Origin: Paenibacillus tarimensis
Lineage (GTDB): Bacteria; Bacillota; Bacilli; Paenibacillales; Paenibacillaceae
Assembly: GCF_021532315.1 (NCBI RefSeq)
Contig: NZ_JAKGAO010000026.1
Coordinates: 1 to 64,000, forward strand
Length of the DNA stretch: 64,000 bases
Reading direction: 5' to 3'
Shown here: positions 37,685 to 46,159 of the stretch, in pieces
Layout of the letters: each line of letters opens with the position of its first letter
Numbering within the stretch: the first letter of the stretch is position 1
Translations under genes and position numbers: made by a program
Notes under the pieces: model-generated
The model's database searches: none
The model's input: the letters and a program-made list of their open reading frames with translations, nothing else
Told to the model about the DNA's origin: nothing

Positions 37685-39715
37685 ATGAACCATACTCATG
37701 GGTTTTACGATCCCTTAACCGTCTTCATCGCTTTTGCAGTAGCGACGGCCGCCTCCTACTTCGCCTTGACGCTGGCGGGCAGACTGTTCCAAGGCACCAC
37801 GCTGCGCCGCTGGCGGCTTCTTGCCGCCTCGGTTGTCATGGGGGCTGGCATCTGGTCCATGCATGTCATTGGAATGCTCGCGGCCAGGCTCAGTGAGCAG
37901 ATTAAATTCACTCCTGCACTCGCCGGATTGTCTTTCGCCATAACGGTTGCCGCCTGCTTCGGAAGCTTCATAATTTATACGGGCGGCAAACAATCACTGA
38001 TTCGCCTCTGTAGTGCCAGCCTGCTTCTCTCACTCGGTATAGCAGATATGCATTTTGCCGGGATAGCCGTCATGCAAAGTCCTTTAAAGGCGCATTATAA
38101 CTTCATACTATTGGGGTTGTTCGCCTTCATCGTCTTTGTCGCCATCTGTTCTGCCCTGCTTCTCTTCCAAAGGTTTCATGAACATCGTGCATACAGGCGC
38201 TGGAAGCTTCTCAGTGCTGTACTCATTGGCCTTGCAACAAGCGGTATGCATTATGCCAGCATGGCGGCGGTCCCCTTGCAATCGCTTGTCCCAGTACATG
38301 CCGCTCACGCAGATACTGGTGAACATTCATCTGTCCTGCTGCTTGCTGGAGTCATCGGTGGCGCATTTCTCCTGATTGGCATCTCATGGACATCCCTCCT
38401 GTATGACAAGAAGGTTTTGGAGAAAATGGCGTACAGTGATGCACTGACCGGCTTGCCCAACAGGCATCGGCTGAGCCAACAGTATAATGATTTCTCCATG
38501 TTCTATGAAGAAGGATTCATGCTGTATATCGATTTTGACCGGTTCAAGATGATTAATGACACCATGGGGCATGATACAGGTGACAGGTTTATCCAGCAGA
38601 TGGCGGCGAGGCTGCAGGAAGCACTGGATAAGAACCAGACTCTTTTCCGCTTCGGCGGGGATGAATTCCTGATTATCTCCTCTGGTTCGAGGCAGGATGC
38701 CGAGCAGCTGGCTGACAGGCTGATCCTTCATTTAAAAAAACCGTTCCTGCTGCTGGACTCGGAGTTTTATATGACTGCAAGCATAGGCATCAGCCTCACA
38801 CCCCAGCATGGCACTAACCGGCTGGCTCTGCTGCGGGCGGCCGATATAGCCATGTACCATGCCAAGATTGCCGGTAAAAACCGCTACTGTATTTATGATG
38901 AAGAGACCAATCTCCACACGCTCCGTAAGCTGGAGCTTGAGAAGGGACTTCGCAAGGCGCTCCAATTGCAGGAGTTCGATATTCATTATCAGCCAAAGTG
39001 GGATGCGGAAGCTGGCAGGGTCATTGGACTTGAGGCGCTTCTCCGGTGGCGGCACGGCATGCTCGGCCCTATCTCCCCAGCGGAGTTCATTCCCATTACG
39101 GAAGAAACCGGCATGATCGTGGGAATCACAAGGTGGGTTCTGCGAAAGGCCTGTGAACAGAACCGGTACTGGCAGTTGAGCGGCCTCCCCAAGCTGCGGA
39201 TATCTGTCAATATGTCAATCCGTGTATTCGAGAGCGGTAAGCTTGAAGAGATGGTAAGGGAAGCCCTTCACTCATCTGGACTGGATCCGGAAGACTTGGA
39301 GCTTGAGATTACAGAGTCCATCGCTATGCAGGATATTGAAGAGACCATCAAGCAACTAAATGCCGTCAAAGCAATTGGCGTCAAAATATCTATGGATGAC
39401 TTTGGAACAGGTTATTCATCTCTTGGCACCATTGACCGCATACCCATTGACACACTGAAGATTGATCAGACCTTTATCCGGCAGAGCGCTCTGCCTTCAA
39501 AGCAAGCCATTATCAGCACTATTATCGCCATGGCCGCACACCTCCGGCTTGATGTAGTGGCCGAAGGAGTCGAAACCGAGGATCAGAGCCACTTTCTGCA
39601 GTCACGCGGCTGCAGTGTGATGCAGGGATACTATTACGGCAGACCTATGCCGGCTGATGAGTTATATGCGTGGATGGAGCGGCTTACTATGACGGACACA
39701 ACTGCAAAAGAATGA
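37685..39715 (+). CDS. MHYT-GGDEF-EAL c-di-GMP turnover protein
   Basis: Membrane protein of 676 residues. The N-terminal half (about 10-240) has seven hydrophobic segments with three MHYT-type motifs, SMHV (59-61), DMHF (121-124) and GMHY (187-190), proposed to bind copper or sense a gas. A diguanylate cyclase domain follows with an intact GGDEF (324-328) but no RxxD inhibitory site in front of it, then a phosphodiesterase domain with EAL (450-452), ELEITES, DDFGTGYSS and VVAEGVET, all intact. Both activities are possible; which dominates cannot be read. ATG at 37685 is chosen by homology and the AGGTCAGAGG before it. Confidence 0.9.
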   Translation: MNHTHGFYDPLTVFIAFAVATAASYFALTLAGRLFQGTTLRRWRLLAASVVMGAGIWSMHVIGMLAARLSEQIKFTPALAGLSFAITVAACFGSFIIYTGGKQSLIRLCSASLLLSLGIADMHFAGIAVMQSPLKAHYNFILLGLFAFIVFVAICSALLLFQRFHEHRAYRRWKLLSAVLIGLATSGMHYASMAAVPLQSLVPVHAAHADTGEHSSVLLLAGVIGGAFLLIGISWTSLLYDKKVLEKMAYSDALTGLPNRHRLSQQYNDFSMFYEEGFMLYIDFDRFKMINDTMGHDTGDRFIQQMAARLQEALDKNQTLFRFGGDEFLIISSGSRQDAEQLADRLILHLKKPFLLLDSEFYMTASIGISLTPQHGTNRLALLRAADIAMYHAKIAGKNRYCIYDEETNLHTLRKLELEKGLRKALQLQEFDIHYQPKWDAEAGRVIGLEALLRWRHGMLGPISPAEFIPITEETGMIVGITRWVLRKACEQNRYWQLSGLPKLRISVNMSIRVFESGKLEEMVREALHSSGLDPEDLELEITESIAMQDIEETIKQLNAVKAIGVKISMDDFGTGYSSLGTIDRIPIDTLKIDQTFIRQSALPSKQAIISTIIAMAAHLRLDVVAEGVETEDQSHFLQSRGCSVMQGYYYGRPMPADELYAWMERLTMTDTTAKE

Positions 39716-39727
39716 ACCACAGCAAAA

Positions 39728-39775
39728 ATAAGAGGCTGACGGCGCACAATTAGTGCGTAACCGTCAGCCTCTTAT
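39728..39775. terminator. bidirectional terminator between convergent genes
   Basis: Inverted repeat AAGAGGCTGACGG / CCGTCAGCCTCTT with an inner GCAC/GTGC stem; A-rich on the left and T-rich on the right, so it works for both strands. Confidence 0.85.
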
Positions 39776-39809
39776 ATTTATCAGCCCTATTCGGGCATCC
39801 CCTTCATGT

Positions 39810-41090
39810 CTAATCCGTTAATAGTGAACCTGCCTGTTCCTTCCACATCTCAACGTACCGTGGAACAATCGCCCACTGAACCATGATGATTCTCTCATCC
39901 TGCCCCACTGCTTCTTCAAACCCCAGGTTCGTAAGCGACTGGTCTTTCATTCCGTAAAACAGCAGCCTGCGGTCCGTCATTATGACCGCCAGGTTGCCTG
40001 CAGGTGATGTGTAGGCATCAACAGCGGCAGGCTCGACCGCACGGATATCATTCCAAGGGATATCAAGCTGATTATGCTGTACAATCGTAGGATCAAGCTC
40101 CTGTTCGATCTCCTGCAGCAGCGGCGCAGCCGCTGCCGTACCCGGCATAAGCAACTTCTCCGCAATCCAGCGGCCCGGCTTCCGGGTCAGCGTCCAGTTG
40201 TGTATCAGCTCGGTTCCCATCGGCATATCCTCTTCGTTAGAAAGGAAAGCGGCCAGCGGCTGATCGGGGCCCGCAGAAGCAACAGCATGATGCTCCGTGC
40301 CCGCTGTCAGGCTGCCGAGCTCCCTGGCTTGGCCCAGCTGGGATACTTCCATAACCCATGTTGTTTCCTGCTTCTCCTGCCGCTTGTCATGCTCCCCTTT
40401 TACGCCGGGTGCTGCGATCTCACGAGTGAGGGCAATATACCGGTTTCCTACATAATCGATTCTCTCGCGAACGATCTCCCGCGGGTTCCCCTCTTTGCTG
40501 TAAAGCTTTAGGGGTTTATCTAGCTTCTTGTTGGTCTGCGTATTGTAAGCTCCAGCAACTTGATATTCTCCCTGCCCCAGGTCGACACGGCCAACCTCCA
40601 CACGCCAGAAGTTCGTCCTGTATGGCATAAGGATACCGCTGTCCTCTGCTACTTTCTTCGGTAAACTGTCGTCAGCCGTGACAAGGAGAGTTCGATATGC
40701 GCTGCTCATCTCCCCTTCTCTCCCCGCTGTGTCCTTACGCAGAGCAATTAAAAGAGCTGTCTGCGGCGGGCTTTCGGTGCTGTAAGACAGCGTACCGGCA
40801 TTCTCCTTGTTGCCTGCAGCAGGATCGAAATCAGCAATCGCCTGTTCCCTGTTCCCCGCGGGTGGTCCGCCGCCAAGGTGGGCAACTGCCATGATCAGCA
40901 TGATCATAGCAACAGCACCTGCCGACCACCCCCCAAAGCGGAGCAGCCAGCTCCTGCGTCCAGGTACAGCTCTATGATCCAGCCTTTCCCGGATCCGTTG
41001 TTGGATCCGTTCATCAAATCCATTCCGGGTAAGCGGTCCGCCAGACAGATCGCGTTTCAGCTTCTTATCCATTGAGTCCATCGGGTCCAT
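39810..41090 (-). CDS. probable anti-sigma factor
   Basis: Membrane protein of 426 residues: a short cytoplasmic part of about 50 residues (DKKLKRDLSGGPLTRNGFDERIQQRIRERL), one membrane helix (about 52-72, with GAVAMIMLIMAVAHL), and a large outer domain. This is the layout of ECF anti-sigma factors, though the cytoplasmic part lacks the ZAS zinc motif. The ATG at 41090 is nine bases behind AAGGGGG and overlaps the end of the sigma gene by 26 bases, so the two are coupled. No known outer domain recognised. Signal sensed: unknown. Confidence 0.75.
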   Translation of the reverse strand: MDPMDSMDKKLKRDLSGGPLTRNGFDERIQQRIRERLDHRAVPGRRSWLLRFGGWSAGAVAMIMLIMAVAHLGGGPPAGNREQAIADFDPAAGNKENAGTLSYSTESPPQTALLIALRKDTAGREGEMSSAYRTLLVTADDSLPKKVAEDSGILMPYRTNFWRVEVGRVDLGQGEYQVAGAYNTQTNKKLDKPLKLYSKEGNPREIVRERIDYVGNRYIALTREIAAPGVKGEHDKRQEKQETTWVMEVSQLGQARELGSLTAGTEHHAVASAGPDQPLAAFLSNEEDMPMGTELIHNWTLTRKPGRWIAEKLLMPGTAAAAPLLQEIEQELDPTIVQHNQLDIPWNDIRAVEPAAVDAYTSPAGNLAVIMTDRRLLFYGMKDQSLTNLGFEEAVGQDERIIMVQWAIVPRYVEMWKEQAGSLLTD

Positions 41091-41640
41091 GCTGGTCATC
41101 CCCCTTCCGGTCTGCCAGCTTCTTACGGGCGTGAAAAAGCCGGGATTTAACCGTTCCTTCACTAACCCCCAGCAGCTGGGAAATTTCTTTCATCGACATT
41201 TGATGATGGGCGTATAAAATCATAGCTTCTCTATACTTATAAGGCAGCTCCAGTACCTGCTTCCACATATCATTAACCGCCAGCGCCTCAATTACCTCAC
41301 CTTCAGCAGACCTTTCGCTCGCCTGCTCTTTAAAGGCATCCACCAGTGTGACTTTACGGAGGAAGGCCGATTTGCGGTAATCGAGCACCATATTGCGGGT
41401 TATGGCAAGCAGCCAGGTCTTAATGGAAGATTCCGAACGGAAGGTGTGCAGATTGCGATAGGCTTTCAGAAACACCTCCTGACTGATATCATCAGCCTGG
41501 TCCCATTTGCGGGTCATGCTGAAGGCAAAGTTCCATACGTCCTTGCCGTAAGCTGTCATCAGCTCGTTCAGGACATCCTTCCGCTCCGCCGCATCCTCAC
41601 CTATATATCTCAAGTATTCGTATTGTGTGTCCGAGTGCAA
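41065..41640 (-). CDS. ECF RNA polymerase sigma factor
   Basis: Sigma-70 family group 4 protein of 191 residues. Region 2 is seen in DDISQEVFLKAYRNLHTFRSE and SIKTWLLAITRN, region 4 in LPYKYREAMILYAHHQMSMKEI with the helix-turn-helix LLGVSEGTVKSRLFHARKKL. The TTG at 41640 has AGGTGG five bases upstream; a GTG nine bases earlier has no room for a site. Directly upstream is an ECF-type promoter, so it probably activates its own transcription. It is coupled to an anti-sigma factor; the neighbouring polysaccharide deacetylase may be a target, but no such promoter was seen before that gene. Confidence 0.93.
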   Translation of the reverse strand: MHSDTQYEYLRYIGEDAAERKDVLNELMTAYGKDVWNFAFSMTRKWDQADDISQEVFLKAYRNLHTFRSESSIKTWLLAITRNMVLDYRKSAFLRKVTLVDAFKEQASERSAEGEVIEALAVNDMWKQVLELPYKYREAMILYAHHQMSMKEISQLLGVSEGTVKSRLFHARKKLADRKGDDQHGPDGLNG

Positions 41641-41662
41641 ATTTGCCACCTCTAATCTATTG

Positions 41663-41688
41663 GACGACCGCAGTCACGGATCGGTTCA
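41663..41688 (-). promoter_or_regulatory. ECF-type autoregulatory promoter
   Basis: Minus-strand TGAACC (41683-41688), 16-base spacer, CGTC (41663-41666): the AAC and CGT cores with 16-base spacing typical of ECF sigma promoters. Only about 15 bases separate the start of transcription from the TTG. Confidence 0.6.
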
Positions 41689-41716
41689 GTCCACGGATTA
41701 TGTATTCTTAAAATGT

Positions 41717-41748
41717 AAAAACCGCGGTTCCATTTTGAGAACCCCGGT
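41717..41748 (-). terminator. terminator after the polysaccharide deacetylase gene
   Basis: Minus-strand ACCGGGGTTC / GAACCGCGGT hairpin (one mismatch) with an eight-base loop and TTTTT. Confidence 0.75.
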
Positions 41749-41845
41749 CCGTGGATGAGCGCCTGCCTACGGCTTTTGAACCTCACCTCTATTATCCGGC
41801 AACTGCCAGCGGATTTCCATTAAATATTACATAAAGCCTCATTTT

Positions 41846-42811
41846 TTATTCGTGCTCTTCTGCTGGCCGCTCCTTAGCGCCGGTTAATCCCGAAACAGTC
41901 GTCCAGCTATAACCAAGCTCCTGAACAGCTTCGATAACAGCCGGCAGTGCGGCAATTGTATTATCAAGATTAGAATTCTTTCCGCCAAAGCTGTGCATGA
42001 GGACAATTCCCCCTGGCTGTACACGCTCTAGAACCGTGTCAAGAATCTCGTCTTCCGGTGTGCCGGCCCAGTCCCTTGTATCAATCGTCCAGCTGATCAG
42101 CTGCTTATCCTTCTCCTTCAGAACATCTGTTAAGGTATCAGGCGTGATTCCATAGGGTGCCCGGAACAGCACAGGCTTCTCCCCCAGCACCTCCTGAATC
42201 GCTTGATCGCCTCGGCTGATCTCCTGCTCTACCCCCTTCTTGCTCAGCTTGCGCAGGTTAGCATGGCCGAAGCTGTGGTTGCCGATCTCATGCCCTTCAT
42301 CCCGTATCCGCTTCAGCACATCAGGATACCGCTCCACCTGCTGTCCGACCACAAAGAAGGTAGCCTTAATATTGTATTCCTTCAGTATATCAAGTACCTG
42401 GGTTGTATACTTGGCATCCGGACCATCATCGAAGGTGAGCGCCATCCGGTTGTTCTTATCCGCGACCTGGTGCTCCACGCGCCGCTCTGAGGGAACAGCC
42501 GGGATTGCTGCACCCCCCGCAGTCTCCGCTGCTGTACCTGCGCCCTTTCCCGCTGGTTCAGCAGGAAGCTCTTCTGAGAGTGAGGCAGGCTGTCCGGAAG
42601 CGGGCAAAACCGCCTTATCTATTACCGCTGACACCGGTCCTGCATTTTCTTCAGATGCAGCCAGTGCCTGCCCGCTTAAGCCTGGGCCCACTCCGCCGAA
42701 TCCCTCCACTAGCCCGATAAGTCCATACACAACACTAACCACCATCACGCCGATAACCGCCACCATTATTTCCTTACGTAAACCGGCCGCCGTACGAACC
42801 ATTCTCCCCAT
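41846..42811 (-). CDS. membrane-anchored polysaccharide deacetylase
   Basis: Carbohydrate esterase family 4 protein of 321 residues. An N-terminal membrane segment (about 15-37) and a Pro/Ala/Glu-rich linker lead to the NodB domain from about residue 120. Catalytic and zinc residues are all present: TFDDGPD (Asp base, Asp ligand), HSFGH (His ligands), RAPYG, and DTRDW and LMHSFG near the end. Such enzymes remove acetyl groups from GlcNAc or MurNAc in peptidoglycan or other polymers outside the cell; substrate cannot be read. The ATG follows GGGTGATCA. Monocistronic with its own terminator. Confidence 0.9.
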   Translation of the reverse strand: MGRMVRTAAGLRKEIMVAVIGVMVVSVVYGLIGLVEGFGGVGPGLSGQALAASEENAGPVSAVIDKAVLPASGQPASLSEELPAEPAGKGAGTAAETAGGAAIPAVPSERRVEHQVADKNNRMALTFDDGPDAKYTTQVLDILKEYNIKATFFVVGQQVERYPDVLKRIRDEGHEIGNHSFGHANLRKLSKKGVEQEISRGDQAIQEVLGEKPVLFRAPYGITPDTLTDVLKEKDKQLISWTIDTRDWAGTPEDEILDTVLERVQPGGIVLMHSFGGKNSNLDNTIAALPAVIEAVQELGYSWTTVSGLTGAKERPAEEHE

Positions 42812-43024
42812 TGATCACCCGTTCCCCTCTGCTTGCTTCACTGATCATTTAGACGAAGGAAATCCTTGCCCGGTTTAAAGTCCGACAGAAAATCCCCACT
42901 TTTTCGACAAGTCTGTCCACTTGGCAGTTCCAGACAATCTCATAAAATTTTATTCTCCAATTCATAAGCTTATATCGTTTCAAAAGGGAGTAAATGAGAA
43001 ATTTTTTAACGAGCGCTTAACCAT

Positions 43025-43049
43025 GTTTATGGCCATTCTCTGGTGGTAA
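43025..43049 (+). promoter_or_regulatory. possible sigma-B-type promoter of the KGG gene
   Basis: GTTTAT (43025-43030), 13-base spacer, TGGTAA (43044-43049), close to the general stress pattern GTTTWW-N12-15-GGGWAW with one mismatch. GsiB, the B. subtilis relative of the downstream gene, is sigma-B dependent. Whether this organism has sigma-B cannot be read here. Confidence 0.35.
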
Positions 43050-43115
43050 TAGAGAGTGCGCGCGCAACACAGTAAAGAGGACAAGAATAAACCCAACATA
43101 AGGAGTGATTTGGAT

Positions 43116-43376
43116 ATGGCACGCAATGACGATCGTATGAGCCGTGAAGAAGCTGGACGTATGGGTGGCGAAGCAACATCCCGTAACCATGACAAAGAGT
43201 TCTATCAAGAAATCGGCCGTAAGGGCGGCGAAGCAACTTCCAAATCTCATGATAAAGAATTCTATCAGGAAATCGGCCGTAAGGGCGGCGAAGCAACTTC
43301 GAACTCGCATGATAAAGATTTCTATAAAGAAATCGGAAGCAAAGGCGGCAGCGCCCGTTCTAACGACGACCGCTAA
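43116..43376 (+). CDS. KGG repeat stress protein (GsiB-like)
   Basis: Very hydrophilic protein of 86 residues made of four units of about 20 residues, each ending in a KGG (or MGG) motif: EAGRMGGEATS, then HDKEFYQEIGRKGGEATS twice, then HDKDFYKEIGSKGGSARS. This is the stress-induced KGG family, related to plant LEA proteins and to GsiB, thought to protect against drying or general stress. AAGGAG stands ten bases before the ATG. Strong perfect terminator downstream. The full set of repeats is near-identical at DNA level (see repeat at 43188-43367). Confidence 0.93.
   Translation: MARNDDRMSREEAGRMGGEATSRNHDKEFYQEIGRKGGEATSKSHDKEFYQEIGRKGGEATSNSHDKDFYKEIGSKGGSARSNDDR
43188..43367 (+). repeat. 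three tandem 60-base repeats inside the KGG gene
   Basis: Units 43188-43247, 43248-43307 and 43308-43367. The first two share a block of more than 30 identical bases (from GAAATCGGCCG to GCAACTTC); the third is diverged in its second half. Such repeats can change in copy number by slippage or recombination without breaking the frame. Confidence 0.85.
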
Positions 43377-43403
43377 AGATCCCGTTTCCACCGACATCGT
43401 ACC

Positions 43404-43439
43404 AAAATCCCCTTAAGGCTCGGGCCTTAAGGGGATTTT
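43404..43439 (+). terminator. terminator after the KGG gene
   Basis: Perfect 16-base stem AAAATCCCCTTAAGGC / GCCTTAAGGGGATTTT with a four-base loop; symmetrical, so possibly working in both directions. Confidence 0.9.
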
Positions 43440-43544
43440 GCGCTGCCTTGACATCAAGCAGCATGCAGACAAAGACATGAATGGTTTCACCCTAGCTGTG
43501 GGTAAACTGGGATGGACAGGTTCCTGCAAATGATGGAGGTGAGC

Positions 43545-43847
43545 ATGATAGATAACGGGCTAGACCAAATCTGTGAGCTGTGCGGCCGTGAAGGCGTCGA
43601 GACGACACGTCATCACTTGACACCCAAGGCCAAGGGCGGCACTCATCTGCCAACTGCCCGCTTATGCCGCAGCTGTCATAAGCAAATACATGCCCTGTAT
43701 ACCAATCACGACCTGGTCACTCTTGGCCTCACTTCCATACCCGCCCTCCAGAAGGACCCCAACACTGCACGGTATCTGAAGTGGATTCGCAAGCAGCCTT
43801 CGACTTCGGTTCCCCGTGTCCGTAAATCAGAACGTGTAAGGAGCTGA
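43545..43847 (+). CDS. HNH-type zinc-finger protein
   Basis: Protein of 100 residues with two CxxC knuckles (C10/C13 and C41/C44) and the HHL(T)PKAKGG motif (23-32), the arrangement of small HNH nuclease-fold proteins in Bacillales (YisB-like). A following basic tail (VPRVRKSERVRS) could bind nucleic acid. The ATG at 43545 follows GGAGG by five bases. Catalytic activity is not sure: the first His of HH and the later HKQIH fit an HNH site. Monocistronic, between a stress gene and uspA. Confidence 0.75.
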   Translation: MIDNGLDQICELCGREGVETTRHHLTPKAKGGTHLPTARLCRSCHKQIHALYTNHDLVTLGLTSIPALQKDPNTARYLKWIRKQPSTSVPRVRKSERVRS

Positions 43848-43884
43848 ATCCATTTCACTACTATGGCATACCGGCTGGCAGCAG

Positions 43885-44316
43885 CTATTTAAAGACAAGC
43901 ACCGGCACTTTGGCATGCTGCACCACTGAGCGGCTCACACTACCAAGCATAGCCCCCTGCAGTGGTCCGAGCCCCCGGCTTCCCATTACAATCAGATCAC
44001 ATCCCCGCTCGGCCGCCTGCTGCGGAATCACCCTCGAAGGATTGCCTTGAATCATCTCGGTATTCACTCTGCAAAGCCCCTCCGTATATCGCTTAGCCTC
44101 TTCCAGCAGCTCCTCTCCCTGCCTCAAAGCGCTTTCACTCAGGGCTTCGGAAGGAGAAATCAGGATATCACCCGCAGCAAGCGGATATAAATTGACTATA
44201 TGGATGACCGTCAGTTTCGTTCCACTGCAGCTATCCACCATCTGAATCGCCTTATTCAAAGCCCTCTTCGCCTGGACAGAGCCGTCATAAGCGGCCAATA
44301 TATGCCGAAACAGCAT
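43885..44316 (-). CDS. universal stress protein UspA family
   Basis: Protein of 143 residues, one Usp domain. The fold starts FRHILAAYDGS and ends with the ATP-binding signature GSRGLGPLQGAMLGSVSRSV (G-2x-G-9x-G-S), so this is an ATP-binding type. The ATG at 44316 has AGAGGTG six bases upstream; an overlapping ATG two codons earlier is possible. Its function is not specific; such proteins are induced in stress and stationary phase. Confidence 0.9.
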   Translation of the reverse strand: MLFRHILAAYDGSVQAKRALNKAIQMVDSCSGTKLTVIHIVNLYPLAAGDILISPSEALSESALRQGEELLEEAKRYTEGLCRVNTEMIQGNPSRVIPQQAAERGCDLIVMGSRGLGPLQGAMLGSVSRSVVQHAKVPVLVFK

Positions 44317-44397
44317 CAGCATCACCTCTTACTACAAGTATTTCTATATCAAACGCTGTCCGCATGTAAAAGGTGTACGATATGCCATAATTTCGCA

Positions 44398-44439
44398 CAA
44401 AAAAAAACGGACCGGCTCGCATTTCTGCGGCCAATCCGT
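44398..44439 (-). terminator. terminator of the arabinanase gene
   Basis: Minus-strand ACGGATTGGC / GCCGGTCCGT hairpin with a GCA/TGC inner pair and nine T. Confidence 0.85.
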
Positions 44440-44479
44440 CTTCTTTACTTCATGAGATGACAGCTAACAAAGCTTTAGC

Positions 44480-45430
44480 TTAGTATCTCGGCCAGCCGTT
44501 CGAGTCCCAGTACAGATCATTGATCAGCAGCTTCGGTGCTCCGTTATCCTCTGCATCATAGGCATGGCGGACAATAATGTTGTTATAAACGTCCTGGTGG
44601 CCTGGACCGCGCCACTTATCATTGCCTGCGTCAAGTACAGTACCGCCGCCGTTCATCATGCTGACACCGTTCTTATCTACGTATGGGCCGGTAATGCTCT
44701 TGGAACGGCCGTATACAATCTTGTACGTACTGTCTACGCCTCTGCAGCAATTGTCAAACGAAGCAAACAGGTAATAGTAGCCGTTGCGGTAGATAATGGT
44801 CGGCGCTTCGATTGCACCGTTATTGGCTGTCCGGCGGGCGATTGACATGACCGATCCTGTAGGCTTCATTGTATTCTTATCGAGTTTTACAATCTTCAGG
44901 CCGCTCCAGAACGATCCGAAGGACAGCCAAGGCTCTCCATTGGCATCAATCGTCAGGTTAGGATCAATTGCGTTGTAATCATTTGCACTTGTGGAACGAA
45001 TGACTAGACCGTCATCCCGCCACTGTCCCGAACCGATGCTGTGCGTGGAGGTCAAACCAATCAAGGATGTATTGGAACCAAAGGTCGAGATGGAGTAATA
45101 GAGCCAGTAACGTCCGTTGAAGTATTCGATATCCGGTGCCCAAACATCATTGTTGGCATGCCCTGGCACATAATTTTTCCACCACGAAAGGGGTTGCAAG
45201 AAAATCTGTGGTGTACGGTACCAGTTTGTTCCGTTATCCGAGCGCAGCACCTGCAGTCCCGGGCCGGTAGAGAAGGTGTACCACGCATTGCCTTCCTTGA
45301 TGATTGAAGGGTCATGCACCCCTATGTCGCCTGACAAGTTCCAAAAAGCCGCATAAGCAGGGAATACGGAAGTAGTAACCAATGTCAGGGCAAGCGCGGC
45401 TGATACCAGCCATTTCTTACGTTTCACCAA
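44480..45430 (-). CDS. abnA: secreted endo-1,5-alpha-L-arabinanase (GH43)
   Basis: Exported glycoside hydrolase of 316 residues that cuts the alpha-1,5-arabinan backbone of pectin. Signal peptide KRKKWLVSAALALTLVTTSVFPAYA, cut near residue 27. The five-bladed propeller has the catalytic base Asp40 (VHDPSI), the Asp156 that tunes pKa (AIDPNL) and the acid Glu208 (AIEAPT); GHQDV (278-282) holds the His near the metal. No carbohydrate-binding module. TTG at 45430 is nine bases behind AAAGGAG. A palindromic cre-like site overlaps its promoter. It stands alone; no arabinose genes are nearby. Confidence 0.92.
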   Translation of the reverse strand: MVKRKKWLVSAALALTLVTTSVFPAYAAFWNLSGDIGVHDPSIIKEGNAWYTFSTGPGLQVLRSDNGTNWYRTPQIFLQPLSWWKNYVPGHANNDVWAPDIEYFNGRYWLYYSISTFGSNTSLIGLTSTHSIGSGQWRDDGLVIRSTSANDYNAIDPNLTIDANGEPWLSFGSFWSGLKIVKLDKNTMKPTGSVMSIARRTANNGAIEAPTIIYRNGYYYLFASFDNCCRGVDSTYKIVYGRSKSITGPYVDKNGVSMMNGGGTVLDAGNDKWRGPGHQDVYNNIIVRHAYDAEDNGAPKLLINDLYWDSNGWPRY

Positions 45431-45528
45431 TCTGATCCGCTCCTTTAAAATTATAATATTGAGGGTATTAAGGCACCCCGCAGGCCTCCTTACTCTGTGG
45501 CTCTTCCGTTCACCTCCTCGACTCATTA

Positions 45529-45587
45529 ACAAGAATGTAAGCGCATTCTTGTATTTATAAATTACTGGATTGTTTTACCTTTGTCAA
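45529..45587 (-). promoter_or_regulatory. arabinanase promoter with cre-like palindrome
   Basis: Minus-strand TTGACA (45582-45587), 17-base spacer, TAATTT (45559-45564). Just downstream, 45529-45552 is a perfect inverted repeat ACAAGAATG / CATTCTTGT around six bases; its centre TGTAAGCGCATTC matches the CcpA cre consensus TGWAANCGNTNWCA at 12 of 14 positions. The site covers the expected start of transcription and would repress. Confidence 0.6.
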
Positions 45588-45767
45588 CCCATTTTTGTTA
45601 ACCTATTAATATATTTATAAAATAGTAGCTTCGTTTCCCCGATGCTGAATAAACTAGCAAAAATAGTATTTCTCTAGACTTATTTATGAGAAATTTTCCA
45701 GTTATGCGATTCCAGAAGTATTGGCATGGTTAAACAATAGTAGACAGCTAAGGAGAGGTGATGACGA

Positions 45768-46145
45768 ATGAAGAGTTTCTTACTGAAGTTGGCTGGTAAC
45801 GGCTTTATCGTTATTCTGACGCTGATGTTGTTTACCGAGATGCCCTGGTGGAGCGCATTATCAATCGCGCTGGTCTTAACGGTAACGGCTTATCTGCTCG
45901 GCGATCTTACCATTTTGCCAAGGACGAATAATATAACCGCCACCTTGGTGGACGCTGTATGGGCCGCACTTGTAATCTGGGGAGCCAGCGCCCTGATTGA
46001 ATGGCAGCTTCATCTGTCCGAGCTTCTGGTCATTGTATTGTTCCTCGGTCTGTTTGAATATGTCTTCCATATTCGCCTGCTTCGGCTGCAGGACGAGGGA
46101 GCCAATACGACCAAACGTAAGGGCGACAAAGCTATTCTGTCATAA
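45768..46145 (+). CDS. YndM family membrane protein (DUF2512)
   Basis: Membrane protein of 125 residues with four hydrophobic segments (about 12-27, 30-46, 60-78, 85-103) and a basic, polar C-terminus. The pattern NGFIVILTLMLF, AYLLGDLTILPRTNN and ATLVDAVWAALVIW is that of the DUF2512 family, found in spore formers and of unknown function. The ATG follows GGAGAGGTG. Own terminator directly after. Confidence 0.85.
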   Translation: MKSFLLKLAGNGFIVILTLMLFTEMPWWSALSIALVLTVTAYLLGDLTILPRTNNITATLVDAVWAALVIWGASALIEWQLHLSELLVIVLFLGLFEYVFHIRLLRLQDEGANTTKRKGDKAILS

Positions 46146-46159
46146 CATAGAACCAAATA

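Noticed and set aside
43188-43367. Tandem 60-base repeats considered as a CRISPR array
   Set aside because: No unique spacers; the repeats encode KGG protein units in frame.
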